A DNA stretch of 64,000 nucleotides from Butyrivibrio sp. INlla14 (GCF_900102515.1 NZ_FMVS01000006.1:90198-154197); one strand, 5' to 3'. Positions 28,181 through 38,180 are shown, numbered from the stretch's first letter. Notes: a model not told the origin generated them from the sequence alone. Numbers and translations: made by a program.

Positions 28181-28804
28181 ATGAAAAATTTTTCGATTCC
28201 AATGGGAATTATAGATTTTATTCCGGTTATATTTTTTACCATTGCAGCCATAATCCTGCAGAGAGAGCTTTATAACAAAATGAGCAAAGGAGCCTTTGCA
28301 CTTTTTGCCGTTGGCACCATCGATATCATCTGCGCAGGCATTGCCAAGGCGCTTTACAAGCTTCTTTATGCTGCGGGCATCTGTGACTTTAAGGTTTTAA
28401 GCGATATCTTTTTTCCTGTCCAGTCTATTGGCTTTCTCCTGGCAGGAATCGGGATATTGGCAATGCTCATACACAGACAGGGCAAAAACGCTGCCCTCTG
28501 TGTGGTTCCACCAGTCTTTACCGGAACTGCCATCTTTGTAAGCTGCATGTGCATTGGACTTGCCATGATTTACATAGCGCTCTGCATTATTTCAGTGAAG
28601 CTTAAAAGGCCACTTCTCATAATTGTGTTTGTCTTATCCTTTCTATGCTCACTGACTATGGGATATCTCTCATCAAAAGACTTTGCGCAAAGCTACATGA
28701 ACTGGCTTGCACAGGTGATCAACATCGCCGGGCAGGGACTATTTTTCTATGGCGTAATAGCCATGCATAAGGCAGGCCTTGCAGACCTGGTCCTTGGAAA
28801 GTAG
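28181..28804 (+). CDS. Hypothetical polytopic membrane protein
   Basis: 207 aa with about six hydrophobic helices spread along its length (for example IPVIFFTIAAIIL, PLLIIVFVLSFLCSL, VINIAGQGLFFYGVIAM). No family recognised. GGGGG precedes the ATG. It follows the DUF1295 gene by 26 bp and is probably part of the same transcript. The ordinary codon use supports a real gene. Confidence 0.7.
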   Translation: MKNFSIPMGIIDFIPVIFFTIAAIILQRELYNKMSKGAFALFAVGTIDIICAGIAKALYKLLYAAGICDFKVLSDIFFPVQSIGFLLAGIGILAMLIHRQGKNAALCVVPPVFTGTAIFVSCMCIGLAMIYIALCIISVKLKRPLLIIVFVLSFLCSLTMGYLSSKDFAQSYMNWLAQVINIAGQGLFFYGVIAMHKAGLADLVLGK

Positions 28805-28871
28805 TGAGGACGGAAATGGTATGTATACTGTATAATGATAATGACAAATAATTTTTGATTGTGGAGGGGCT

Positions 28872-29864
28872 ATGCCAAAAAGTAGTAATCAGAAATTTAA
28901 GTTTACATACCTTATGAAGATCATGCTGGAGAAAACTGACGATGAGCACGCACTTACTCTTTCCCAGATCATAGCAGAACTTGAAAAATATAGTGTGACT
29001 GCAGAGAGAAAGAGCATCTACAGTGACTTCCACGAAATGACTGACAGGTTTGGAATAGAAGTCATTAAAGAGCAGATTGGAAGAGAAACATATTATCATG
29101 TGGGAGCAAGAGAATTTGAACTTGCAGAAGTCAAACTCCTTATCGATGCTATCCAGTGCGCCAAATTCATAACTGAGCGAAAGTCCCGCGAACTTATAAA
29201 GAAGGTAAAGGGCTTTGTTAGCGAACATCAGGCAAGCCAGCTCCAGAGACAGGTCTTTGTCAACGGTAGAATAAAAACCATGAATGAGAGCATATACTAT
29301 AGCGTTGACGAAATCTACAATGCCATAGAGCACAACAAAAAGATCAGATTCAAGTACTTTTCATGGCAACCCGATAAATCACAGTATATCCTGAACAATG
29401 GAAACTTCTTCACAGTTAGCCCCTGGGCCCTGACCTGGTGCGATGAGTATTATTACATGGTTGCCTTTGACGACTATAGCAGGCAATGCAAACACTATCG
29501 CGTAGACAAGATGCTAAAACCACAAGTAATTGATGAAATGCGCGAGGGTGCTGAACAGTTCAGAAACCTGGACATGGCAGCATATTCCAAAGCCACTTTT
29601 GGTATGTACGGTGGAGAAAAGAAAAGAGTCAAAATCCACCTGCATAATAAGATGGCAGGAGTTTTCATCGACAGATTTGGCAAAGACATAACCCTAAGGC
29701 CTATAGATGAAAAGCACTGCGAGCTTAACGTAGAGGTCTTTATCAGCCCACAATTTTACGGATGGATCTTCGGCCTTGGCAAGGATGTAAAAATAGTGGG
29801 CCCAGACGAGGTCGTTACTCAAATGAAGGAACACCTCCGCACCCTCACGGAAATCATGGAGTGA
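28872..29864 (+). CDS. WYL-domain transcriptional regulator
   Basis: 330 aa. The N-terminal winged HTH (YLMKIMLEKTDDEHALTLSQ, then SVTAERKSIYSDF) is followed by a WYL domain (about 150-235, with IRFKYFSW and SPWALTWCDEYYYMVAFD) and a C-terminal WCX region. WYL domains bind nucleotide or single-stranded nucleic-acid ligands in several regulators. GTGGAGGGG before the ATG. It may control neighbouring membrane-protein genes; no operator was identified. Confidence 0.9.
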   Translation: MPKSSNQKFKFTYLMKIMLEKTDDEHALTLSQIIAELEKYSVTAERKSIYSDFHEMTDRFGIEVIKEQIGRETYYHVGAREFELAEVKLLIDAIQCAKFITERKSRELIKKVKGFVSEHQASQLQRQVFVNGRIKTMNESIYYSVDEIYNAIEHNKKIRFKYFSWQPDKSQYILNNGNFFTVSPWALTWCDEYYYMVAFDDYSRQCKHYRVDKMLKPQVIDEMREGAEQFRNLDMAAYSKATFGMYGGEKKRVKIHLHNKMAGVFIDRFGKDITLRPIDEKHCELNVEVFISPQFYGWIFGLGKDVKIVGPDEVVTQMKEHLRTLTEIME

Positions 29865-29880
29865 TGGCTGGAAATTGAAG

Positions 29881-30567
29881 ATGCATGCGAAAAGTAAAAG
29901 ATCATTAGTGAGAACAAGCATAATTATAATATTTATAGCAATCTTCCTGCTTGGCATATATTATTTCATCGGAAGACCCATGATTGCTTTTGTGGGAGAT
30001 GTGGATGCCTTCAGGGCTTACGTTGAAGAAAAGGGAATTCTTGCCTATCTGGTGTTTGGAATATTCGTATTCTTCCAGACACTCTCAAATTGCATTCCCG
30101 GCCTTCCATTTTATCTGACAGCCGGATTTATATTGGGAGGCGTTAAAGGAGCTATCTTGTGCGATTTTTTTGCCACTCTTGGCAACACAGTAGCTTTCCT
30201 AATTGGGAAAAAATTTGGTAGAAGTTTTCTTCTTTATCTTTTCCCGGAGGACAAGCTCACTCGAGTTGAGGAGCTTATCTTTAACAAAAATCCGAAATTG
30301 GTGCATATCATGTTCATGCTCCTGCCACTTCCCAAGGATACTTACGCTTGGCTTGGCTTTTACTCAGGGGAAAATGTGATCATGTGGCTCTTAATAACCT
30401 TCGTTGCAAGATTTCCTCACATTTTCCTATACACATTCAGTGCAGAAAAGATGATAGATAATCAGTATGGCTTTTTTATCCTGGGATCAGTGATAGCTGT
30501 TCTAGTTTATTTGGTTGTGGTTGTTTACTTGAAAAAGAATAAAGAGCAAAGTAAGAAAAACAAATAA
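29881..30567 (+). CDS. TVP38/TMEM64 (VTT/SNARE-associated) family membrane protein
   Basis: About 228 aa. VTT-domain features include GIFVFFQTLSNCIPGLPFYLTAGFILGG, FFATLGNTVAFLIGKKFG and LPKDTYAWLGFYSG, with four to five membrane helices. VTT proteins are linked to membrane lipid scrambling and envelope homeostasis. The TTG at 29875 is possible, but the ATG at 29881 fits the GGAAA spacing better. Starts 16 bp after the WYL regulator. Confidence 0.85.
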   Translation: MHAKSKRSLVRTSIIIIFIAIFLLGIYYFIGRPMIAFVGDVDAFRAYVEEKGILAYLVFGIFVFFQTLSNCIPGLPFYLTAGFILGGVKGAILCDFFATLGNTVAFLIGKKFGRSFLLYLFPEDKLTRVEELIFNKNPKLVHIMFMLLPLPKDTYAWLGFYSGENVIMWLLITFVARFPHIFLYTFSAEKMIDNQYGFFILGSVIAVLVYLVVVVYLKKNKEQSKKNK

Positions 30568-30584
30568 AGGCGGGAAGACGAGGT

Positions 30585-31781
30585 TTAAGAGGCACCATTG
30601 GTGCCTTGGCTTCTCTTCAGGTACATCCTACCGGCGCAGATAGCTGCGGCAATTGAGAAGATATAAAAGGCGGCCAGGATTCCAATGGCCATTCTCATTC
30701 CCAGGTGTTCTGCATTGAAGCCGGTGAGGGCTGTGAAAACAACACCGCCGATGCCAGTTGCAGTGGTGATCATGCCGGTTGAAAAGGCGGTGTTTTTTCC
30801 GGCGAAAGGAATCATCATATTGAGAACGCATGGATAGATGGCGCCGCTGGCAAAGCCAAGAGGGATGCAGAGCGCAAATACCACGAGGCTGTTATCCACA
30901 AGAGCTACAAGGACGGTGAGAAGTGGAATTGCCACAAGGGCAGTAAGCAGGATGGCTCTGGCTCTTTTAGCAAAATAGCCCACGAATACTCTCGAAGGGA
31001 TCATCATCGCCCAGAATACTGAGAGGGCGTAGCGGCCGAGGCCGGAGTCCAAAACGTCCGCGAACAGAGTTTCTACAAAGTACGCGAAGCCGTTTTCAAA
31101 TCCAACATAGATGCACATGATAACGCAAAGAAGCAGGATTCCCATAAGGAAGAATTCTGTTTCTTTTTTTGTGGACCCATCCGCTGAAGCTCCCCTGGCA
31201 GCAGCTTCTCTTTTCCCTTCTCCTGATGCCATGATCCCGGCAAAAGAAATGAGGCTTCCCACTGCGAGAATGGCAAAAAGAACTTTCCAGGTAAGCCCAT
31301 GTCCAAGGTAATATTCCACAACAAGCGGAGCCACCAAAGCTCCCAGGGCATACATGGAGGTCATGAATCCGATTTTTTTGCTACCGCTGATGGGATAGGA
31401 GTCTGCAAGAGCAGCGATAGATATGAACTGAAGTGCACTGGTGGTTAGGCCAAGAAAGAACACACCTACAACAAATGCACTTTGTAGACCAATTATCTGG
31501 ATTCCTGCGGCGGCCACAAACTGGATCACCAGCAGGAGCTTTATACATTTTGTTTTGACGTTGGCATCTGCCCATGCGCCAAGAATCAGAGGTGCAAGCA
31601 TGGTGGCAAAGAGCTCAGTTGCAGCAAAGAGGCCTTTGGAGGTCTCGGAAAGATCGTAGTTTTGCCCGATGCTTCGAAGACTGGCCTGATAGCCGCCTGC
31701 TTCAAAGCCGTTAATGAATATGATCAAAAAAAGCACAAGCCATAAATAGTCGAACTTTTCAGATTTATCATTACTGTTCAT
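30585..31781 (-). CDS. Major facilitator superfamily transporter
   Basis: 398 aa with about 12 membrane helices. Early segments (FDYLWLVLFLIIFINGFEAGGYQAS, ILGAWADANVKTKC with the loop 2-3 motif) and a later charged central loop (GEGKREAAARGASADGSTKKE) match a 6+6 MFS layout. AGGAGG fixes the ATG at 31781; the frame runs further upstream into the intergenic region. Substrate unknown. Same direction as the EAL gene 37 bp upstream, so possibly co-transcribed. Confidence 0.88.
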   Translation of the reverse strand: MNSNDKSEKFDYLWLVLFLIIFINGFEAGGYQASLRSIGQNYDLSETSKGLFAATELFATMLAPLILGAWADANVKTKCIKLLLVIQFVAAAGIQIIGLQSAFVVGVFFLGLTTSALQFISIAALADSYPISGSKKIGFMTSMYALGALVAPLVVEYYLGHGLTWKVLFAILAVGSLISFAGIMASGEGKREAAARGASADGSTKKETEFFLMGILLLCVIMCIYVGFENGFAYFVETLFADVLDSGLGRYALSVFWAMMIPSRVFVGYFAKRARAILLTALVAIPLLTVLVALVDNSLVVFALCIPLGFASGAIYPCVLNMMIPFAGKNTAFSTGMITTATGIGGVVFTALTGFNAEHLGMRMAIGILAAFYIFSIAAAICAGRMYLKRSQGTNGAS

Positions 31782-31818
31782 AGAAACCTCCTGGCAGATA
31801 TGCTTTTTTAAGTATCTT

Positions 31819-34305
31819 CTACTGCTGAACGCGGTCGAGAACCTTGGAGTACATATTTTCATCTGTGGCTTCTTTGTCAGATCTGAGCATTGCTGAAATG
31901 CTGACTTTCAGCGTCATCTTGTTGCCATCGAGCTCTCTGATAGATTCAATTGCTTCTTTTAACTGACTGCACAATTCATCAACTTCAGACTGCTTGTCAG
32001 TATATAAAAGCAGCGCAAATTCTGACTGTATCATTCTTGCTACAGCGCATTTGTCCTTTGTGACATTCAGTATTTCCTGCCCCATTCGATGTAAGAGCTT
32101 TTTGATAAAGTCTTCTCCATAGTCAGCAGCAACTCTGGCATGCTTTGTGTCTCTAAGTATAATAAGCGCAAAATCACGCCCCAGATTATGGTAGTTCTGG
32201 GAATAATCTATAAGGGCATCAAGGAAACCTTTTTTATTCATACAACCGGTAATGGTGTCAGTTCTATTAACGTTATAAAGTTTGTCTATTCTGGCCATCT
32301 CCTCATCAACATCAAAGAAATAGCCCATCAGGCCGGTAATCTCGTTGCCGTCATATATAGGAGTCTTGAAACACATGATGTTATGGACAACGCCTTTTAC
32401 GATGCAGTATCCCGGAACGCCTGAAATCACGGCACCATTTGTAAGAACGTCAATTTCGTCGTCTCTGTACATTTTGCCGTCGGTATGCCAGCCCATGTCC
32501 TCATCATCTTTACCGAGGATATCGTCGATGGTAAAGCCGTAGAAGTCAAGGAACGCTTTGCTTGCGCCCAAAAACCTTCTGTTTTTATCCTTCCAAAAGA
32601 ATTTAAGATGAGAGGCAGTTACAGTGTTTTCCCACATTTTTGCATACATTTGTGAGTCATCTGACTTAAGCCCGTAGTCTTCGCGGTTATATAATTCCTG
32701 GATTTTGTTAAGGATTGAGTGGGTATCGTCAGGAGTTGGCTTTGTACACATGAGGAATTCTTTTCCCTCTGTTCCTGGAATAAGCATGAGCGATAGGCCT
32801 TTCCACTCATAATTACCGTCGCTTTGTTTGATCCTGAACATATTCTCGACATAGCCTTTGAAACTATTTTCTATGCGGCTGTTAAGTGTAGACCAGTCGC
32901 AGAAAACATCAAACTTCTTGGCGTCAGCCAGCGCAATATATTCCTCTTTGAACTTTTGGGTATAGGTATTAAGATCCTTGCCATCGCTGGAGCTGCCCTT
33001 CATATAACGGAATTTTCCAACCAGTGGAATAATTGTGTTATTAGATGGATTGATCTGAGCCACAGTGTCAAACATGTGATTTATTTCTTTTAACCTGAAG
33101 TCAAGGCTGTTTCTCTTTTCAATATTTGCATCAGAAGATATATTGCGAATGGAGCTCATAAGGATATGGCTTCCGGCGTTTTCTGCAATCTCTTTTCCCT
33201 TGAGGCACAGAATGTTTCCATCAACAGTAAAGTAGAAGGTTTCAAGGTTCTTACTCTGCTCAACAGTATCAGCGAATTTTCTGAGCTGAGAATTTATGGG
33301 AGAGTTGGAATGGAATACTTTCTGATCGATATCTTCCTGGTCGTAGGATCTGCCAAAAGCCTGTATTTTGTAGATGTCATTCATGAAAAGAGTTCTGAGA
33401 ACTCCGTTGTTATCTTCCAAAATGGCCAAAGGTTCATCAGTATGCCTTGCAGAGAAGCTGGCCACATCGTAGAAATGGCGCCACTGCCTCTTTTCAATCT
33501 CAATTTTGCTCTCTTTGATATGGTCAAAAAAGTCATTTATGGGCATTGGTTTGCCGTAGTAATAGCCCTGAAGTCGGCCACAGCCGATGTTTTTGAGAAA
33601 CTCCACCTGTTCCTGGTTTTCCACGCCTTCTGCCAGCGTCATGATATCAATTTCTTTTGCCATGATGACTGTGGAAGTTATTATGGCCTTGGATTTGTCG
33701 TCAAAGGAGCGAAGAAAAGACATATCGAGCTTAAGGGTGTCGAAATGATAGTCCTTAAGGACGGTAAGAGAAGAATAGCCGCTACCAAAGTCGTCCATCC
33801 ACACCTCATAGCCGGTGCTCCTGAAGCGCTCTATCATGCCGGACATCAGCTCGGCGTCAGATACGATCATGCTCTCGGTTATCTCAACATGAATGTAGTC
33901 CCTTGGAATATCGTACTCGTCCACGGCATCTTCCAAAACCTTGAGCATGTCAGTGGCTTCAAGGTCAAGGCGCGAAAAGTTGATGGACACAGGAACTGCG
34001 TCGAGTCCATTATGAATACGCTCTGAAATGTCGGAGCAGACTTTTTTAACAATCCAGCAGTCAAGCTTGTGGATTTGCCTGCTCTCTTCGAGAGCGCCTA
34101 TGAATTTATCAGGTGAAAGAAATCCCATTTCAGGGTCGATCCATCTTGCCAGAGATTCAGCGCCGCAAAGCTGCCCTGTGAGCGCGCGAACAACAGGCTG
34201 GTAATATACTTTAACCCAGCCATTTTCCAATGCTTTCTCGATATTGGCAACCACGTATTTCGCGATTTCTTTGCGTTCCTGACTATTGTCTGAGGCAAGT
34301 GGCAT
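31819..34305 (-). CDS. EAL-PAS-degenerate GGDEF protein, probable c-di-GMP phosphodiesterase
   Basis: 828 aa with an unusual order. The EAL domain is first (about 18-270): ESLARW for the EAL signature, ITES, DDFGSGYSSL, KLDMSF and AEGVE, so the metal and catalytic residues look intact. A long middle region includes a PAS-like segment (about 570-640, FWKDKNRRFLGASKAFLDFYG). A C-terminal GGDEF-like domain (about 680-820) keeps RTDTITGCMNKKGF but has MIQSEF instead of GGDEF, so it cannot be an active cyclase. Likely hydrolyses c-di-GMP, opposing the cyclase at 21182. Confidence 0.9.
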   Translation of the reverse strand: MPLASDNSQERKEIAKYVVANIEKALENGWVKVYYQPVVRALTGQLCGAESLARWIDPEMGFLSPDKFIGALEESRQIHKLDCWIVKKVCSDISERIHNGLDAVPVSINFSRLDLEATDMLKVLEDAVDEYDIPRDYIHVEITESMIVSDAELMSGMIERFRSTGYEVWMDDFGSGYSSLTVLKDYHFDTLKLDMSFLRSFDDKSKAIITSTVIMAKEIDIMTLAEGVENQEQVEFLKNIGCGRLQGYYYGKPMPINDFFDHIKESKIEIEKRQWRHFYDVASFSARHTDEPLAILEDNNGVLRTLFMNDIYKIQAFGRSYDQEDIDQKVFHSNSPINSQLRKFADTVEQSKNLETFYFTVDGNILCLKGKEIAENAGSHILMSSIRNISSDANIEKRNSLDFRLKEINHMFDTVAQINPSNNTIIPLVGKFRYMKGSSSDGKDLNTYTQKFKEEYIALADAKKFDVFCDWSTLNSRIENSFKGYVENMFRIKQSDGNYEWKGLSLMLIPGTEGKEFLMCTKPTPDDTHSILNKIQELYNREDYGLKSDDSQMYAKMWENTVTASHLKFFWKDKNRRFLGASKAFLDFYGFTIDDILGKDDEDMGWHTDGKMYRDDEIDVLTNGAVISGVPGYCIVKGVVHNIMCFKTPIYDGNEITGLMGYFFDVDEEMARIDKLYNVNRTDTITGCMNKKGFLDALIDYSQNYHNLGRDFALIILRDTKHARVAADYGEDFIKKLLHRMGQEILNVTKDKCAVARMIQSEFALLLYTDKQSEVDELCSQLKEAIESIRELDGNKMTLKVSISAMLRSDKEATDENMYSKVLDRVQQ

Positions 34306-34500
34306 GAACGTAATCTCCGTGAAAATTTATTGCTATATTGAGCATAACATATATTGCGTACCAATAGTTAATAATATTGATAAAATGATTATAAACATGA
34401 CAAATTTAATTATTATTTCCAAATAAGCTGTTTGCATTAAGTGGTAGTTACCGCGTAATATAATTATGGAGCTTTAACACGTATTTGAAAGGATATAAGT

Positions 34501-35421
34501 ATGATAATTCAGACCGGGTCTCGCACAGATATTCCGGCTTTTTATGCTGACTGGTTTGCAAACAGGCTAAAAGAGGGCTTTGTCTATGTGCGGAATCCTT
34601 ACAATATGACATATATTACAAAGTATTTGCTAAATCCTTCGGTGGTTGACATAATCTGTTTTTGTTCAAAGAATCCGAAACCCATGCTTAAATATCTGGA
34701 TCTTTTGAAACCATATGGATTGTACTGGTATGTGACGATCACGGGCTACGGAAGGGACATAGAGCCCAATGTTCCGGATATACCGGATGTGGTAGAGACC
34801 TTCAAAAGGCTCTCTGAGTTTGCGGGCGTGGATTCAATGGGATGGCGATATGACCCGATTTTCCTGGATGGCAAATATACGAAGGATTATCATCTTGAGA
34901 AGTTTGAGGAGATTGCATCGGCCCTTGATGGCTACACGCAGACGGCAGTTATCAGCTTTATAGATATTTATCAGAAAGTGAAAAAGAACTTTCCCGAGGC
35001 GAAGCCTTTAGAAAAAGCAGACAGAATGTACCTTGGTGAAAAGATGGCTCTGATTGCGAAAGATCATGGAATGACGCTTCGGCCCTGCGCTGAGGGAAAT
35101 GAGCTGGAAGTATTTGGTGCAGACTGCAGTGGCTGCATGACTCAGGCAATGTATGAAAAGGCCGTTCATAACAGCATGAATTTTCCAAAGGTAAAGAAAG
35201 CGCGGGCTTCCTGCTCGTGCTACCTTGCGAACGATATACTGGTAATAGAACTCGATGGTAAGGAGCATCTCGAAGATGAAATCGTCATAAGACGCGATGC
35301 TCAGAAGAATAAGATTTGTCGCGAACATAATATTCAGCTAATTCGTGTAGAAAATAGCTATGCACGAAGATACAATTACATTAAAAGTATATTGATAAGT
35401 TATTTTGCTGTTAAACGCTAG
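34501..35421 (+). CDS. Chimera: DUF1848 N-terminal body fused in frame to a DUF2726-like nuclease-fold tail
   Basis: Residues 1-245 match the DUF1848 family (GSRTDIPAFYADWFANRL, EGFVYVRNPYN, KNPKPMLKYLD, GWRYDPIFLDGKYT, RPCAEGNELEVFG). Instead of the family's C-terminal cysteine cluster (C-x-C...DIGAYxTC...CxYC), the protein keeps only CSCYLANDI. It then switches to LVIELDGKEHLEDE, ending RRDAQKNKICREHNIQLIRVEN, the core of DUF2726-type PD-(D/E)XK proteins. The junction is near nt 35225-35240 with no frameshift. A deletion joining two genes is the simplest explanation. AAAGGATATAAG precedes the ATG. Confidence 0.78.
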   Translation: MIIQTGSRTDIPAFYADWFANRLKEGFVYVRNPYNMTYITKYLLNPSVVDIICFCSKNPKPMLKYLDLLKPYGLYWYVTITGYGRDIEPNVPDIPDVVETFKRLSEFAGVDSMGWRYDPIFLDGKYTKDYHLEKFEEIASALDGYTQTAVISFIDIYQKVKKNFPEAKPLEKADRMYLGEKMALIAKDHGMTLRPCAEGNELEVFGADCSGCMTQAMYEKAVHNSMNFPKVKKARASCSCYLANDILVIELDGKEHLEDEIVIRRDAQKNKICREHNIQLIRVENSYARRYNYIKSILISYFAVKR

Positions 35422-35494
35422 GATAGAAAAAGATAATGTTGTGGAACTTATAAATATTCAGGCCATATGATGGCAAGAAGTTTGTGAGGTCAAT

Positions 35495-35731
35495 ATGAGA
35501 TCAGAGGATGATATCAGAAAGAAGCTGACAGAAGAAATCGATAGCTACCTTACATGTCCCAAGTTTACAGTTGAGGAGCATGCCCATAACGTATCTATGC
35601 TCGCATGGGTTCTTGATGTTTCTGATAATGAGCTCAGTAACATGATAAAGGAATCGGAAATGTCTTTTGGGGATATCCATGGCAACTCCATTAGCGAAGA
35701 CAATATGGATGATATCTTTTCAGATTTCTAG
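35495..35731 (+). CDS. Small hypothetical acidic protein
   Basis: 78 aa, acidic and soluble, with no recognised family. MRSEDDIRKKLTEEIDSYL is followed by a helix-rich stretch and an acidic tail ending DDIFSDF. GTGAGG lies before the ATG. The next gene is convergent, so it stands alone. Confidence 0.6.
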   Translation: MRSEDDIRKKLTEEIDSYLTCPKFTVEEHAHNVSMLAWVLDVSDNELSNMIKESEMSFGDIHGNSISEDNMDDIFSDF

Positions 35732-35777
35732 TGTTGTATCTTTTCCCATTTGGAACAAGGGTTGTAAGGGTTAAGTA

Positions 35778-36680
35778 TTAATCAGCCTCCTTTGAGACAG
35801 TGATCATATAGAGCATCAGGAATATAAGGCCAAATCCTGCTGCATCGTACATTGTAAAACTGCTCTTGAGCACAAAGGTTGAAAGGATGGCAGCAGTAAT
35901 GGGTTCTGCGAAGCTGTACAGGATTGCCTTCTGAGGTCCAATCTTGGATACACCGCTAATATAGAATGTGAATGCGCAGATGTTGCCTACGACTACGACA
36001 AAAATAATGCCAATCACACCGTAAATATTTGGAACATAGTGAATTGTCCAGCTTTGAAAAAGAAGTTCTAAAAGGATTCCGCCAAATAAAAAGGACCAGC
36101 CTTGCGCTACGATAACGGGGATCTCCCGGGTTATCTTAGGGGCAAGCACATTGTAGACCATAACGCAGAAGGCGCTGCCAATGCCGGTTATAAGAGCTAA
36201 TGGTGACATTGAAAGGTGACCTAAATCGCCATGAGTTGTCAGAAGGAATACTCCGGCAAGGGCCAGTGCGATAGATATTATCTCGGATACCTTAGGGAGT
36301 CTTTTTAGATGAACGCAGGTAAAAAGAAGTATAAAAATAGGTGCAAGATCCTGCATGATAGTCCCAATAGCAGCAGTAGACAGTTCTATTGTCAGGAAAT
36401 AAAGAAACTGACAGGCACTAACTCCGGCTATGCCATACACTAGCAGCCAAAACGCTGTTTCTTTTGATTTCCAGGGCTTTGTAACAGTATCTTTATGCTT
36501 GATCAAACAATATATTAGGATCAGAATTCCTGACAGTCCGAGTCTTATAGGTACAAGCCATCTACTGTCCATATGCTGTACATCGAACAGATACTGGCCC
36601 ATAGTTCCAGAAAAGCCCCAGCATGAGGCGCCGAGTGTAGTCAATATAATTCCTAATACATTGTCTTTCTTTCTATTCAT
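35778..36680 (-). CDS. EamA/DMT-superfamily transporter
   Basis: 300 aa with ten predicted helices in two EamA repeats. The first begins LGIILTTLGASCWGFSGTMG, the second LALITGIGSAFCVMVYN, ending FAEPITAAILSTFVLKSS, the conserved second-repeat signature. Likely exports or imports a metabolite; the substrate cannot be predicted. The ribosome-binding site is weak (AAGGAAAT, distant). Confidence 0.88.
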   Translation of the reverse strand: MNRKKDNVLGIILTTLGASCWGFSGTMGQYLFDVQHMDSRWLVPIRLGLSGILILIYCLIKHKDTVTKPWKSKETAFWLLVYGIAGVSACQFLYFLTIELSTAAIGTIMQDLAPIFILLFTCVHLKRLPKVSEIISIALALAGVFLLTTHGDLGHLSMSPLALITGIGSAFCVMVYNVLAPKITREIPVIVAQGWSFLFGGILLELLFQSWTIHYVPNIYGVIGIIFVVVVGNICAFTFYISGVSKIGPQKAILYSFAEPITAAILSTFVLKSSFTMYDAAGFGLIFLMLYMITVSKEAD

Positions 36681-36839
36681 GATGATTCTTGATTTCCTTA
36701 ATTTCCTTAAATTCTTGCTAATAATGCTAAAGATATTATATTATTGCTCTGTTAGGGTAATGTCAACGTTTAGTATGGACCTGGGGGACAAAAGTCATGG
36801 GACCATTTTACAGATATATAGAAAAGAGGTGTCGATTTA

Positions 36840-37985
36840 ATGGCAATTGATAGGTTTAATGTACACAATAAAAGAAGAAATGCATGTATGCTCCATGGAC
36901 CTTTTGCACATCAAGGTTATGACTGGTGGTGGCACTCCTTTACTGCACAGGATGCGCTGACAGGAGAGGACAAGCCATTTTTTATAGAGTTTTTCATCTG
37001 TAATCCGGCTCTCGCAGAAGATGAGCCTGTTTTGGGGCAGTTACCCAAGAACAAAAAGGAAGAAAGACGCCCATCATATTTAATGGTAAAAGCTGGAACT
37101 TGGGGAGAAGATGCCTGTCAGCTCCATAGATTCTTTTCGCTAAAGAATGTGAAAATGCATAAAAGTGCGCCCTACAAGATAGCGGCAGATGATTGCCTGG
37201 CATCAGAATCTCGCCTCAAGGGACATATTTCAATATCAGAGGATGCCGCTAAAGCTCATCCTGAGTGGATGTGCGATGCTGGAGAAATCTCTTTTGACCT
37301 AGTGATAGACAAGCAGATAGCATTCAACGTCGGATACGGTGCGAGCAAGCCGCTTAGGGACGCGGAAGCTTTTGCTATGTACTGGCATGCTGAGGGGATG
37401 AAGAGCGCCTATGGCGGAACGGTGACTTTCAACGGAAGGCAGTACATCGTTACTCCGGAAAAGAGCTATGGCTATGCAGATAAGAACTGGGGAAGAGACT
37501 TCACAAGCCCATGGGTATGGCTGTCATCAAACTGCCTTGTAAGTAAAAAGACAGGGAAGCAGCTTGAAAACAGCGTTTTTGATATTGGTGGTGGAAGGCC
37601 AAAGATTTATTTTGTTCCTTTAGATAGAAGACTTCTCGGAGTCTTTTACTATGAGGGAAAAGAGTATGACTTCAACTTTTCCAAGCTTCATTTGAAGGTA
37701 AAGACTGAGTTTAGCTTCGATGAGACTGAAAACGAGGTTATCTGGCATGTAAGACAGGAAAATATAAAGGCAGTAATGGAAACAGAGATACACTGCCTGA
37801 AAAAAGATATGCTTTTCATAAATTACGAGTCCCCCGATGGCAAGAAAAATCACAATCATCTGTGGAATGGCGGAAATGGCTGGGGAACCATAAAGCTCTA
37901 CGACAAGAAGGGTCAGGACCTTGTTCTGGTGGATGAAGTGGAGGCCACACATGTTGGCTGCGAATACGGGGAGTATGGGGAATAA
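36840..37985 (+). CDS. Tocopherol cyclase-like domain protein
   Basis: 381-aa beta-rich soluble protein similar to the tocopherol cyclase-like/lipocalin-type family: HGPFAHQGYDWWWHSF at the start and SYGYADKNWGRDFTSPWVWLSS in the middle. The bacterial versions have no known reaction; tocopherol synthesis is not implied. AGAGGTG before the ATG. A GGACCTGGGGGAC fragment like the dispersed repeat lies upstream. Confidence 0.78.
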   Translation: MAIDRFNVHNKRRNACMLHGPFAHQGYDWWWHSFTAQDALTGEDKPFFIEFFICNPALAEDEPVLGQLPKNKKEERRPSYLMVKAGTWGEDACQLHRFFSLKNVKMHKSAPYKIAADDCLASESRLKGHISISEDAAKAHPEWMCDAGEISFDLVIDKQIAFNVGYGASKPLRDAEAFAMYWHAEGMKSAYGGTVTFNGRQYIVTPEKSYGYADKNWGRDFTSPWVWLSSNCLVSKKTGKQLENSVFDIGGGRPKIYFVPLDRRLLGVFYYEGKEYDFNFSKLHLKVKTEFSFDETENEVIWHVRQENIKAVMETEIHCLKKDMLFINYESPDGKKNHNHLWNGGNGWGTIKLYDKKGQDLVLVDEVEATHVGCEYGEYGE

Positions 37986-38042
37986 AAAAAGCTTAAAAAA
38001 AGCTTGTAATCTTGATGTTTCTTTGCTAATATAAGCGAGTAT

Positions 38043-38115
38043 TTTATCGATATAGGTCAAATAATATGGATTTGATGTTTCTACCCGGTTACCGTAAATT
38101 ACCGGACTATCGAGT
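38043..38115 (+). promoter_or_regulatory. Purine riboswitch aptamer, guanine type
   Basis: P1 pairs tatcga (38045-38050) with tatcga (38108-38113). P2 is CAAAT/ATTTG around AATATGG. The conserved J2/3 GTTTCTACC is followed by P3 (CGG..ACCGTAAATTACCG) and GACTAT. The discriminating base (position 74) reads C in GACTATCG, as in guanine/hypoxanthine riboswitches, rather than the U of adenine types. A terminator hairpin follows at 38181, then a nucleoside-uptake and xpt operon. Ligand binding probably stops transcription. Confidence 0.93.
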
Positions 38116-38180
38116 GTTTGATGCTGCATATACAATAAGTTTATATATTAATTTAATTGTTGAAGATATCAAATCAGATA

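Noticed and set aside
36840..37985. Evidence for tocopherol synthesis
   Set aside because: Only the fold-level similarity is present; no other pathway gene is seen.
37986..38006. Terminator from the aaagctt-aaaaa-aagctt repeat
   Set aside because: The AAGCTT sites are short self-palindromes in an A-rich run, without a stable stem plus T-tract.
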